DNA from: Magnolia sinica
Lineage: Eukaryota; Streptophyta; Magnoliopsida; Magnoliales; Magnoliaceae
Direction: 5' to 3'
DNA length: 64,000 bases
NCBI RefSeq assembly: GCF_029962835.1
Contig: NC_080590.1
Span: 65,502,501 to 65,566,500 of the forward strand
Shown: positions 47,240 to 58,562 of the stretch, one piece after another
Layout of the letters: every line of letters starts with the position of its first letter
Numbering within the stretch: position 1 is the stretch's first letter
The notes under the pieces: generated by a model
The model's database searches: none
Seen by the model: only the letters and a program-made list of their open reading frames with translations
Told to the model about the DNA's origin: nothing
Made by a program: the position numbers and the translations under genes

Positions 47240-47560
47240 AATAAAAAGACAGAGACGAGATCGGAATATGGTGTTTCCGAGATTTAGGTTTTTTAGGTTG
47301 AGATGAGGGAATACGATTTTTTAGAATTTTCAGAGCCCAGATAGGATTTCTTGAGATCTAGAGAGAGAGAGAGAGAGCTGTGATCGAGAGAAAGAGACCC
47401 TACGGAGATCTAGAGACAGTTGAAATCGATAGAGAGTTATATCGACAGAGAGAGAGAGAGAGAGAGGCACCCTAGTAGCAGCTTTCAGGATTCTTGTTTG
47501 GGTGGGTGGAATGGGCTTTTGCCCTTTATATAGAGATTGGATGGAGCAAAGCAACACCAA
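47240..47560 (-). promoter_or_regulatory. Possible minus-strand promoter and CT-rich leader
   Basis: On the minus strand CTATATAAAGGGC (TATA, about 47522-47534) is followed after ~30 bp by CCCACCCAAACAAGAATCC and a long CT/GA-rich leader with several CTCTCTCTC runs (47449-47465, 47361-47379). GAACTAGGGTTTTGG lies just upstream. This looks like a plant core promoter plus 5' UTR, but no recognisable coding exon follows. Confidence 0.35.
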
Positions 47561-47651
47561 AACCCTAGTTCTTTCCGGAGGAGAAATCTCGTGTGCTTGC
47601 TAGCTGGCACACGAGTGAAAGATACGGATCATTGACCGCAGGCCGGGTTCG

Positions 47652-48378
47652 GGCGGAAGCGGATTGGCTGGTGTACCACACACTCTGCTGTAGGTACGTG
47701 TCGTGCGAGACGAGCACCGACGGTCCTCGACCGCCAAGTTGTACGAACGGCTCAAAGGAGATCAAAGTTACATGCCCCACGGTGATGTATGTATTATATC
47801 AACACCGTTAATATATTTTTAGAGTTCATTTTAGACCATTATCCAAAAAAGAGTCATGTCCAGAGGTCATCTGGACCACATCAGAAATTGCAGTAGAGAT
47901 AATGATTTTCATCGTTAAACAATTCGTAGGGCCTACCATAATGTTTATTTTCCATCCAATCTATTCCTAAGGTCACGAGACCAGAATGAAGGGGAACCAG
48001 AATGAAGAGGTCATCTGGACCACATCAGAAATTGCAGTAGAGATAATGATTTTTATCGTTAAACAATTCGTAGGGCCTACCATAATGTTTATTTTCCATC
48101 CAATCTATTCCTAAGGTCACGGGACCAGAATGAAGGGGAAAAAAAATTGATATTGATCCAAAACTTTCATGATCCCAAAAAGGGTTTCAATGGTAGATGT
48201 TCAATCCACCATTGCGGATGGTTAGATCTATCTTATTTTTATTCTCAAGCCTTAATACGAGCTTGCCAAATGGATGGACGGTTTGGATATAACACATACC
48301 TCATTATCAAACCTACAGAACTTGCTGACGTCAATACAGTAGTAATATAGCTAGTGTGAGGTACACCAACCAATCCGC
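47652..48378. mobile_element. Full-length MITE family copy with internal 144-bp duplication
   Basis: Left end CGGAAGCGGATTGGCTGGTG then TACCACACAC. Right end in reverse complement is CGGAAGCGGATTGGTTGGTG then TACCTCACAC, so the terminal inverted repeats are about 30 bp or longer and define the outer ends of the whole family. Inner cores CCACGGTGATGTATGTATTA (47775) and a right core near 48280 follow. Flanks GGTTCGGGC and GGTTCAGGT are similar but the target duplication is not certain. Confidence 0.7.
47863..48150. repeat. Two tandem copies of a 144-bp unit
   Basis: 47863-48006 and 48007-48150, starting GAGGTCATCTGGACCACATC. Over the first ~130 bp only two differences are visible, so the duplication is young compared with the element holding it. 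Confidence 0.95.
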
Positions 48379-48389
48379 TTCCGGTTCAG

Positions 48390-48892
48390 GTAGATCCAAG
48401 CCTGACGATAAGATCTGAGCATCGTATCGAGTCGTATCAAGTTAGGTATAGTCCGAGGACTGAGTTGATCATCTAGTTGAGTCGCATAGAGTTACCCAAT
48501 TTTAAAATAGACCTTACAGAAATCAAGTCGACTTGGTACCGAGTCTAGCATACCTGACTCGTTTTGAGTTCGGGTCTAACTTGGGCTAACCCAGACCGAG
48601 TCAAGTCGAGTCAGTACTAAGTTGCGTTGAGTTGATTTATTTCTTTTTTGTATCATGATTTAATACTGTACTTGAGTTGAGTTGTTCAAAATAAACATTA
48701 TCAAAAAACAAACAAACAAACAAACAAACAAAGTAAATAAATATGATCAAAAGCCAAAACATAAAAGTATGTTCAGAATTTGAGATGGAGTCAGCACATA
48801 CATACTAATAAACTATTCATTCGTTCAATGTCATCTATATGATGAATGCATTTTTGGCGTGTAACCCGAGTAACCTTATCCATAATAGTAAC
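48390..48892. mobile_element. Fragment of the 42185 hAT family
   Basis: CGAGTCGTATCAAGTTAGGTAT near 48428 and the long match ending GAGTAACCTTATCCATAATA then GTAAC (48868-48892) are shared with 42225-42853. The match stops sharply at 48892, where an LTR-like TGTTAGTAC begins. Confidence 0.65.
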
Positions 48893-50390
48893 TGTTAGTA
48901 CTTATATTTAAAGCACACTTAGTATTGTCAAATTTCATATTTTCAGATTGATCACAAGCATACTCCAGTGTTCTTCAGCAACTCATGAAAATCATTTAAA
49001 AAGAGGCTCAACATCTCAAGCATTAAAGACTTTGCATAGTTTAAGACTAAAGCACTCTATATATGTCAACCATCATGTGATATAACCTTAGAATGACCCT
49101 AGGTTAGGTGTTTTTAAATAATGGTCATAAATATAACGTATAAAATGTAAAAACTCTGAAGTTCGGCTAGCTCAATTCAGGTTCGGCCAATCTAACAATA
49201 TTTGGCTGACCCAACATAATTCGGGCAAGTTTACTGCAATTATCGAATTTTCTGAGGCAAGTTCGACCAACTTGACTCTAGATTCGGCCAGTCGAACTTG
49301 ACAATCGACTAACCCAGTTTGGTTCGGTCAAGTTTCCAGCAATGCAACTTTTCAGATTCCAGGCAAATTAAGCTAGCCGAATTGGAGATTCAGCAGCCAA
49401 AATTTTGATTTCACTTATACCACGGAATTCGAGAACCGTTGGATCGCAAACTTTGAAATCTGGCCAACCGAACCAAAAATCAGGTTGATTAAATTTCCAA
49501 ATCCTTAGACTATAAATAAAGGCATTCTCTCATTCATTTCAAAAACAAAAATTGGTAAATAACCTTTAAAAAGTTAGAGAGAAATTCAGGCCCTCTTCAA
49601 AATAGTTGTGCGGTAACTCTAATTCTTGTTTAAGCATTTCTATTCTCTTTTTAAGTTAGTTTTTAAATCATATTTAAGAGAGCTCTTTATACTCTACTTG
49701 AGATTCAGATAATTGAATTTGTAGCATTAGAGTTTTGTTTTATTGAAAATACATTAGATCCATTTTTATTCTTTCGAGTTGGATATATACTGCTACATCA
49801 ATTCCCAAGAAAGAAGATTGTTGCAATCAAGCTTCGGTTACATTTTCGAATCGGCATTTGAAGATAAGTATCATGTAATTACTTTTATTTCATATGAGTT
49901 TTTCTGAGATAGCTTGAAAATTTCAGCAGATTGTTTTGTGGTGAGCCCATAAAAATCACAAAGTGGGTTTTGGTTGTGATAGCCCGTGAAAATCATAAGA
50001 ATTGTATCAGGTTGTTAAGGTGATCCTGTGAAAACCTTAAAATAGTGAAAGCCAAAATTACGAGGGCAGTAATTTTGGGAGTTGAGTAAGTGTGAGTTTA
50101 AGTACCGAATCACTATAACCTCTTGTACATTGGTTATGGTTGATTATCTCTTTATTGTGAATGCTTTATTTATTTTAGTTTCTTACAAGTTTAAAAGATT
50201 AATCTCAAAGACGTCGTGAAATAAAGTTATCATGCCTAAATATTTTAGGTGAAGGTTGTCATACGAATTATTTGGAATTAAGGTTTCAATACTCTGAGCA
50301 ATTGAGATTAATTAATTATTTATTCCGCATTATATCGAAATATTTGGTATTGTCCTATTCACCTGTCCTCTAAGATATCGATAACTTGTC
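48893..50390 (+). mobile_element. Copia-type (SIRE/Maximus-like) LTR, fossil
   Basis: Begins TGTTAGTACTTATATTTAAA where the hAT homology breaks off. It has repeated TTCGGCCAANNNNAC motifs (49160-49500), a TATA box (ACTATAAATAAAGG, about 49509-49522) and phrases typical of copia LTR U5 such as GACGTCGTGAAATAAAGTTA and TATTGTCCTATTCACCTGTC. The 3' end near 50390 is approximate. No pol domains follow. Confidence 0.5.
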
Positions 50391-50604
50391 TTTTCAAAAT
50401 TCATTAATCAAATAACTAATCAACCGCCACATGGTAAAAAAATGCATCTGTTACCTATTTCTAACTGTTCCATCTAGCAACTGAATTAGGAAGGAGATAA
50501 TGAGATTCTTATTATTTAATTTCACCTTTGTTATTTCTCTCTAACCATAGAGGCTCTTCTTAGTATCATGCATATTTATGGTTTTCCTTTTCCCTTGTTT
50601 GCAG

Positions 50605-50647
50605 GATTATATTGCAACAAGATGGTATAGAGCTCCTGAATTGTGTG

Positions 50648-50658
<11 letters not shown>
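50605..50658 (+). pseudogene. Partial exon of a TDY-type MAP kinase
   Basis: After an intron-like TTTTCCCTTGTTTGCAG acceptor the frame reads DYIATRWYRAPELCGSFF. ATRWYRAPELCGSFFSKYTP is the activation-loop to subdomain VIII sequence of plant group D MAPKs (TDY class), and the exon starts at the D of TDY. The exon breaks off in a run of 30 T at 50653-50682 and the rest (SKYTPAIDIWS) is not seen downstream. It is short, so chance cannot be fully excluded, but the wording is highly specific. Confidence 0.6.
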
Positions 50659-50682
<24 letters not shown>

Positions 50683-50685
<3 letters not shown>

Positions 50686-51671
50686 GTGCATGAATTTTAG
50701 TTGGCTAGATATGTGGAATCAGTTTGATAATGTACTAACTTTTGCTCTATCCTTTAGTAGTGCTTATTTCCTTTGCTTCTATTATTAATTCCTATTATTC
50801 TTTCTTGTATTACACTGATTGTTGTAAAGATTTTATTTGGAATGGAGTTTGGATATTAGGAACATTGTGCGATCTAGGTTGAATGAAGGAAATTATAATA
50901 GTTATCAGTTGCATGTGGTTTATCTACTTAATGTTAACCATCATTTGCCATTGCAAATTTACAATCGGGATCTGTTCCTGTTTCTCTATTTTCTAGTTTT
51001 AACTATGACTTCGTTCAAGATTCACCATGATAAGTCGTCATTCTCTGGAAAATTCATACTTTATCTAAATAAGCATTAGATTAAGGAATGGAAGGGGTGG
51101 ATGCAGGTTAGTTATTTCATATATAAACTATCTTGTGAGGAGTAGCATGTAATACCATTGGCAATCATGAAATCCTTGTTCACAACCCCAAGTGTAGGGT
51201 CGCGATGTAGTAATAATCTTGGTGAGACCAAGGTCGAATCCACAAGGACTGAACTTGTGTGCTTCTGAAAATAACTAGAATTAGAATTAGGATTGAAACT
51301 TGTGAATTTAAAGGTGGGTACTAGGGTGCCAAGGATTCACTTGTAGGTTCTTAGGATGCTAACTTACTTGATTCAAGAACACAACTAGAATCAGTCCTAT
51401 CTTATCCAGTAGGTAAGAGAGATGATCAAATCTCTGAACTTCCCATTGATCTAGTCATCAATAAAGGAGAATTGTGGAGATTTGGAATGGATTCCATCAC
51501 CCAACCATGCCCAGGAGACTATGGCAGACAATAGGATTTACCAATCTCACAATATCAAAGAGGAAAAGAAGATATTTAAAGCTGTCACAGATCTATTGTA
51601 ATTTGAGTCATAACAAACCATTAAAAACTAAAAATATTCCTTAAAATCATACTAGAATTCAATGGAGTTCA
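50683..51671. other. No recognised gene; retroelement-like part
   Basis: 51185-51260 (AACCCCAAGTGTAGGGTCGC, GGTGAGACCAAGGTCGAATC, CACAAGGACTGAACTTGTG) is wording I associate with plant LTR-element boundary regions. The 80-codon frame at 50837-51079 is not recognised. Confidence 0.4.
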
Positions 51672-52468
51672 TGTAATGTCTCGGAAAAATCTATACAAAG
51701 ACCTGAGTACCACCTTCGCTAGAAATACCTAAGGACCGTATCTTGTTGTAATTAAGGCGAAATTTAATTAAGTACTAAACTGAATAAGCTGTGGAATAAG
51801 CTTGGGCCATCATTTCCACAAATGAGAGGACCTAAAACGATTAATACCACTGACAACACTACATAAAAACGTAGGAAAAATCCCAAGAGCCTGTCACTCT
51901 CGGGAGTGCATTGAAACTTCGTATCGAATCTAAACCGCACGTCGAGAGTCCGATGACCGCGAAACTATAAGATTATGTTCGTCCTACTGGGTTTGACAAT
52001 TATCGCAAAAATCAAGCCTAGTTATTGTCCACAAATGCACAACTTGAGCCCTGAGTAAAGTGTGTGAGAAACGCGAATGCCTTTAGAAAACGAACTAAAA
52101 CTTAAGTGAATTGGGCCATTCGCTCACACGCGAAATTGGGGATTTTGGACCGTCAGTTTCTGATTAAACTGTACTCATGGAAAAGGAAAATTTCCTTACA
52201 TATATCCGTATACCTGTGGCCCCGATCGAGCAAGTTTGACCGTTGATCTGACACAGGTCCTCCATGGTCGATCGGCCTATCCGATCGCAACGAAATCACA
52301 TCCTGGCATAGATCCATTGTCAGGGAACTTACCCTACGACGTATGTGAGTAGTGGGCCTTCCTTGAGCCCTGTTTGTTAAAAACAGCTGCCCAAAGGATA
52401 TAAACCATGTATATAGTGGTCATGGGGACATTTACATCACTACTAGACCTATAAATAGCCTCACACAC

Positions 52469-52512
<44 letters not shown>

Positions 52513-54292
52513 ATATACAAATTTCTCCAAACCCTAGGAGGGAGAAGAGAGAAAAGAAGAGAACAGAGTAAAGAGAGAAGAGAAATCTTGGGGGATTGCT
52601 GCAGTGCTTCCCTCCCACTACTCTACGTACTGAATCACTTCCCCATTTCGCTGCACGATCTGTTTCGGCTACAATTTGGGTAAGAAAACCTAACCCTAGT
52701 ATCATTGTAGAGATCCATATTGATTAATCGTCGAACTAGTTAACCTATTTCATTGTTTAGGTGCCCGACATTCCGTTTTCGGGAACTTAGAATTCATTTG
52801 GATTGTTTTTTGAATGTTGGTATGATTATCACATGTGTTTACCAATTGCATCTGAGTAAGAATGGGGCTATAACCTAACCCAGGCAATCGGTAACAAGTC
52901 CTGTTTGGGTGGTTGAATTAGTCTTGCCACATTGGGTAACTCGACGAATTCGGGTCGCATAATGATTGTCGACAATAGTTAAGCCACATGGGGTGCCTAT
53001 GTACTCCATGTTGATTAAGTCAATGTGTGATCATACCAATTGAACTTACCAAACAAATCAATTGGCCTATTGCATATTTACCATGTATAGACATCATTAC
53101 TTGAATCTAAGGTACCACTTACCAATGTAAAAGCTCGTTTCAACCATGGTACCATGATTCACTAAGACTTATGAGCCGAGTATGGTGGTATGGGACACTG
53201 TGGTCGAGCTGTCGGCCTACTCTGGGGTGACGAGCCTCCCTGTAGTGACCAGTGAGCAACCTAAACTCGTGAGCCGGACATGGTGGTATGGGACACCGTG
53301 TTCGAGCTGTTGGTCTATGCTGAGGTGATAGCCTCTCCGTAATGACCGCGAGTATAAACTTCGAACTTGCCTATCGACTGCTTTTCATTAGGGGTGATGC
53401 CTTACAACTTGCCTATCGTATGTGGTTAACTAGGATTGATGACCCTAGATGGATCCTTCGTTTGAGTTAATGATATAAAAGGAGGTACCTTAGCTTCGCG
53501 AACCTGTATGAATAAGCTTAATTAAGTACTCGGCTAACACGGCTATGCATCGCATTGCATTAGTTAGGATGTGCTTTTGGCGAGGAAGGTGCACTTTAGG
53601 GAGTGTTGTCATATGTGAAATTGGTTGTCAGAGTCGCTTGTGAGAGAGCTTTGTGCGAGGGCATACACCATTACTTGCACTTCATTCCTGCATTAACAAG
53701 AGTAGTTAGGAAGTGATTGTTTTATTGCTTTATCATTATTGCTTGATTGATTTGATAATATGTTAACCTTTGCCTTATAGTACCACTGAGTTGATCACTC
53801 ACTTCCACCCTGGGACAGTGTTTTAAAACACCAACCAGACTCTGGTTTAGATGTAGATGATGAGGAAGCCTATGCAACGGAGTTGGACTTCATAGATGAG
53901 GAGGAAGAATTCTCCTACGTTCATCTCTCAAGCAAGTCCATATAGACCTCGTGTTGATTCGATGGGATTACAGGGACATATGGATTAGTTGGACACTTTA
54001 CATTTTGATATTTTGTAAATTTTGGAACAATACATGTATATGTTCAGCCCGGTAACATACTCATACTCTAGAGGTTGTGAAACACTTACATACTTAAATA
54101 TATATGTTTCAGTCTTCCACTTGCTTAATTTAATTATATTTGGAGTATAATATGCTGTTTTTGGTATAATCTCACTTATGTTTAACTCATTAATATGGAC
54201 GGAATCTGAACATCATTATCCATGTTGCATAAGTGATGTGTTGGATCTCAGGAGTAGAGCTTCGCTCGACCCTCGAAATCCGGTGCGTTACA
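51672..54292 (+). mobile_element. 5' LTR of Tekay/Del-like chromovirus
   Basis: Starts TGTAATGTCTCGG and ends CGGTGCGTTACA (2621 bp), the TGTAA...TTACA termini typical of this clade. TATA box CTATAAATA (52448-52456), (CT)n at 52470-52510 and a splice-donor-like G/GTAAGA at 52680. 54293 onward, AGTTGGCATTAGAGATAGA, resembles the TTGGTATCAGAG Met-tRNA primer-binding site. The 3' LTR lies outside the window, so age cannot be judged. Confidence 0.7.
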
Positions 54293-54806
54293 AGTTGGCA
54301 TTAGAGATAGATTTGGATTAAACTGGACCTAGGTTATATAGGTAGCACAACGAACTCTGGCTTAGAAAGGGAGCGATTGAATCTAAAAACCACATTAGGA
54401 TCCTAAAGTTTCGTCGACGGGTGAGATTGACTACTGTAGTGTAACTCGTACACCTCCTAGATCATGTAAATTGGTCTTAGTCATCATTAGGCCGTCAATT
54501 GATGGGTTTGAACTGTTGGTTGACAAATATAAAATTTGAAATAGGTCAAGAGGCACGAATACGTGCATGTGCAGTTAGAAAAACATACCGTGCGGGCCTA
54601 AAAACCCAAATCACAAAATTCAGTGGGGCCCGGGGGTCCCACACACCCATACGGCAGCCCAGGAGGGGGTGGCCATCGCCCCAAGGTGGAGCCACTGCAG
54701 GACACCCCAGAGGGGCGGTGGCGCACTGCCCGCCTCCACAGCGGGGCGCGATGGCACCGCGGCAGCGGCGGCGCACTACCGACTGGCCGTACATGTGGGG
54801 CCACTC
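54293..54806 (+). mobile_element. Chromovirus leader, left part
   Basis: Primer-binding-site-like sequence followed by untranslated leader. 54600-54800 is strikingly GC-rich (GGGGCCCGGGGGTCC, GCGGCAGCGGCGGCGC), unlike the rest of the window. Overlapping open frames on both strands here come from GC richness. CACTC at 54802-54806 is the left target duplication of the inserted solo LTR. Confidence 0.6.
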
Positions 54807-56859
54807 TGTAACACCCCATACTTTTCAGTACTCGGGTGTTACCATAAAAGATCCAAATTAGCTTATATGTAAGTGGTAATACACGTCATGATTACCAAAC
54901 TTTCCAACGATTTTCACCTAAATTAGACCAAAAACCTTAGGAATCATCACTGATCATATTTTGCGATGATCTGACCGTCAAATCTTCGTGGATTGTAAAA
55001 TGACCTATGTATTTACAAAGTATGACTCACTTACACATTTAAGATAATCTAATTAAGCCCCATAGGCGACTGATTGAGTAAGTAAATGGTACAAATCGAG
55101 ATGCAAACCATAATAAACAACTTAGAAAATAATAATAAAAATAATAATTATAATAATAATAACAATATAAAATCATGGCGAAAGGTAGTCCTAATAACCT
55201 ATGGAGCGAGACCCACAACATTAATTATATATATGTACGTGTGTGGATGTAATAATAATGATAATAATACAAAATATAATAAATATATGTATACACATAA
55301 TAAAATAAAAAGAAATAAAATAAATTTAATATTAATACATGGATAGTAACAAGTCTTGAAGATGTAAACGACCCATTACGACCTTTTGACCGTTGGTGGT
55401 CATATTGAGATTAATCTAACTGTCAGATCGGTGAGAATCCACATATGGAACCCAAATCAAGTGGTGGGCCCCGCCTGGACCTTGGATTTGCCCCACCTTT
55501 GGTAAAAGGCTATGGAAGGGCCCACAAAATAGAATGGATGGTGTAGATTTATCACAAACATCATGGTAGACCCCACACGCGATGCATGTGCAACATATAG
55601 CACCATGCGTTAGGTGCACCAAGCCAAGCTTGCTCGGTCAAACAGCTTTGGCTGAGCAAAAACACAAACAGAAGAAAAAATACAAAAACTCCTCCACCAT
55701 CTGAAATTTAAACTGGGAGATTTTCAAACCCCAAAGTGGACCACCCTGGCCACTTTTCGGACAATCCAAACCGTCCATTTTACTCACATGGGTCCACTGA
55801 ACAAAACGGTATAGGATCCTTGACCCACACATTGAAACAACAAAGATCAGCCCCAATCGTCCATTTCCTTCATTTGGGGTTGAGATTCAATAGGAGGGAC
55901 CATCAGGTGTTGTTGGGGAAGCCAATATCACATGGATCAGAGGTTTTTAGCCTTCTTCTTTGCCAGCTGAGAGGAGTCCTCTCACAGTCCAAAAATGGCT
56001 GACAACTAAGAAGGAAGAAAAAGGAGATTTTTCTTCTTTTGGATAGCAAAGGCTGTCACATTTGTGACCATCTGATAGGCCACATGGCACCATCCCAGCC
56101 CTCCTAAGAAGGAGGTACGAGTTAAGATGATGTACTCTCTCATCTCATGAGAAAGAGAAGAGAAAGCAAGGAGATCTCATGAGATGGAGCAAGATCTCAT
56201 CTGAGATCAGATAGGTGGGCCCCACGCCACTAATGGGACTCATCCAGACCAATCAAACGGTCTGGATTTCCCTGAGAACCCCTGAGTACAAATCCACCAT
56301 TGTTGGGTGGGTTATCTTCCTTAAAAACCCACCCAATCGCGGACTCAAGATGGGTCCCACAAGACCTAGGAACTGTACTTATAGGTAGCTCTAGATGCCA
56401 CCAATCCATCCCCACACACGGATGGGTCCCGTGCATAGCCATTTGTAAATCCCAACCGTTGCATGAGGTGGGCCCTCTCCCAACCGTTGTTGGTTCCTCC
56501 TCTAGGTTATAAATAGGACCCTGCTGCTTCAGGATTTCCACACCAGAAACAAAGAGAAAAGAGTGAGAGAGAGAGAGAGTAAGAAAGAAAAGGAAGAGAG
56601 TGTTGGTGGGAGCATCAACCACCTTGCAGGCCAGGCCAGGTAACGGCCTAACCACCGCCCCTTGGCCCTCCTTTTTATTTGGATTCCATCCACGTTTTCG
56701 TGCTTCAAATAGGCCGCACTTCCGGACCAAAGTCAGGCCCTGCACCAGACTAAAAATGCCTTTTCTGCAGGGCCCGTTATATAGTCTGATGCCGGGATGA
56801 AACAAGCCATGAAAAGGGCTAGAAAACTAGGCCTGATATAGCTGAAACTCTACCTGATA

Positions 56860-57200
56860 AATAGCTGAAAATCATCACGATAGCAACTGATCATTCTTCT
56901 TAAAAATAGCTGTGGTTTCAGCTCGGAAACAGCTAAAAACGTGACCGGTAACCAGCAGGCTTTTCAGCTTGGAAGACAGCCTGATGACAGCTGATTTTCA
57001 GCTTGGAAGTAATTGGGAATATAACCTGTTAACAGGTGGTTTTTTAGCTTGAAATCAGGCTGAGGAACGACCGTTTTTCAGCGTGAAGATAGCTTGCAAA
57101 TGGCTGATGTTTTTGGCTTAAAACAAAACCAGGAAGGCAGCCATTTTCAGTTGTTTTCCAGCATGAAACCATGCTGAAAATGGCTGGATGACCAGCCTAA
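56860..57200. repeat. CAGCTGAAA-type short tandem repeats
   Basis: Repeated AGCTGAAA / CAGCTTGGAA / CAGCCTGA phrases every 15-30 bp within the solo LTR, then from 57240 repeated GGTGGGCCTCACCA phrases to about 57430. Confidence 0.65.
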
Positions 57201-57744
57201 AAACGGCCGAGAATGGTAGCACCTGGGTTTTCTTTTCACACCGGGTGGGCCTCACCATATAAACCACGGTGGGCAACACCATCAGGAGAGTGGGCCTCAC
57301 CAAATCTAAACGTCAGGTGGGCCCAGCGTCAAAGCCAAACTATGGACCCCACCATGGAAAGCTGTGGGCCTCACCAAACATCAGGGTGGCCCGCACAAGC
57401 ACTATGGGCCTCACCAAAAACCAGGTGGGCTGCACGTCTATGGGTCGTCCCAACCAGGCAATAGGCCCTGGATGTACCCTCTAACTGAATAAAATAATAT
57501 TTTATTATATAATATAATATATACATACACATGTATGCAAATATACAACTGATGGGCCACACGCGTAACCCACCTTGATGCATGGGACCTACCTGCACCG
57601 TCCAGCAGGTCTGGACGGTGGGTACCCACCTCAAGCTTTTTGATCCAAGCCGTTCATCTGTCTGGCATGCTGCATGGGAACCCCCCTGATGTATATGTTA
57701 CATCCAAACCGTCTTTCCACCTGACGGGAAGTGAAGCAGATTAA

Positions 57745-58200
57745 ATTCCTTGGTGGGCCCGTATGTGGACCCCACCTTGATGTATGTAATTCATCCAAAC
57801 CATCCACCCAATTGGTAAACTCGTCCCAAGGGCCTGAGAAGGAAAAATAAGACAGATTTAGTTATTAAGTGGACCACACTGTAACTAGTAAGGGATTGAA
57901 CATCTAACATTGAATCCCGTTTGGGATCCCTGAAGTTTTGGATAAATATGAAATTTGCTTAGGTCTGTGTGACCTTATCAACAGGTGGGATGGAAAATAA
58001 ACGTTATAGTGGGCCCCACGAGACACATGTGTTTCACCAACGCCGTTCCTCCATTTGATGTCTAGACCATTCATCTGGACGGTGGGCCAACCATCCTGCC
58101 AGCAGAATAGTTGCTGTGTTACATCAGCAAGTTCTGTGCACTGATCGCGAGGTTTGTGTGATATCTACACTGCCCATCACTGGGATGGGGGACTACAGTA
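57745..58200. repeat. MITE family copy inside the solo LTR
   Basis: GTGGACCCCACCTTGATGTATG, ATTAAGTGGACCACACTG, GAAGTTTTGGATAAATATG, GTGTGACCTTATCAACAGGT and AGTGGGCCCCACGAG follow the family order. Confidence 0.6.
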
Positions 58201-58525
58201 ATGTACGTGGGGCCCTGTAAAGTTTTAACTGTAGAATTCATTATCACCACTGTTATTTGTAGCATGGGTTAGATGATCTCTTGATGAGATTCATTTTGGG
58301 TAATACTCTGAGAAGATCTCTTAAAATGGATGAATGGTGTAGATGGTGGGCCCATCCATGAGGCCCACCTGACGTATATGAGGTTCATGCTGAGGCCCAA
58401 TTCAGGTCTTAGCTGTGGACAAACTCCAGCCCCAGTCTGGGCCATTAGTTGGGACGAAAGCCTGTAGGCCCAGTCACCTCTAGGCTAGCCCAAACAACCT
58501 TAATTTCGGGCCCTTCAAACCCCAC

Positions 58526-58562
<37 letters not shown>

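Noticed and set aside
52334-52705. 123-codon minus-strand frame
   Set aside because: Runs through a CT microsatellite inside an LTR; no family.
54499-54872. Several open frames in GC-rich DNA
   Set aside because: Overlapping frames on both strands, Gly/Pro/Arg-rich, explained by base composition.
56230-56805. 191-codon minus-strand frame in the solo LTR
   Set aside because: Antisense to the LTR promoter and leader, with no domain I recognise; overlapping frames on the other strand too.
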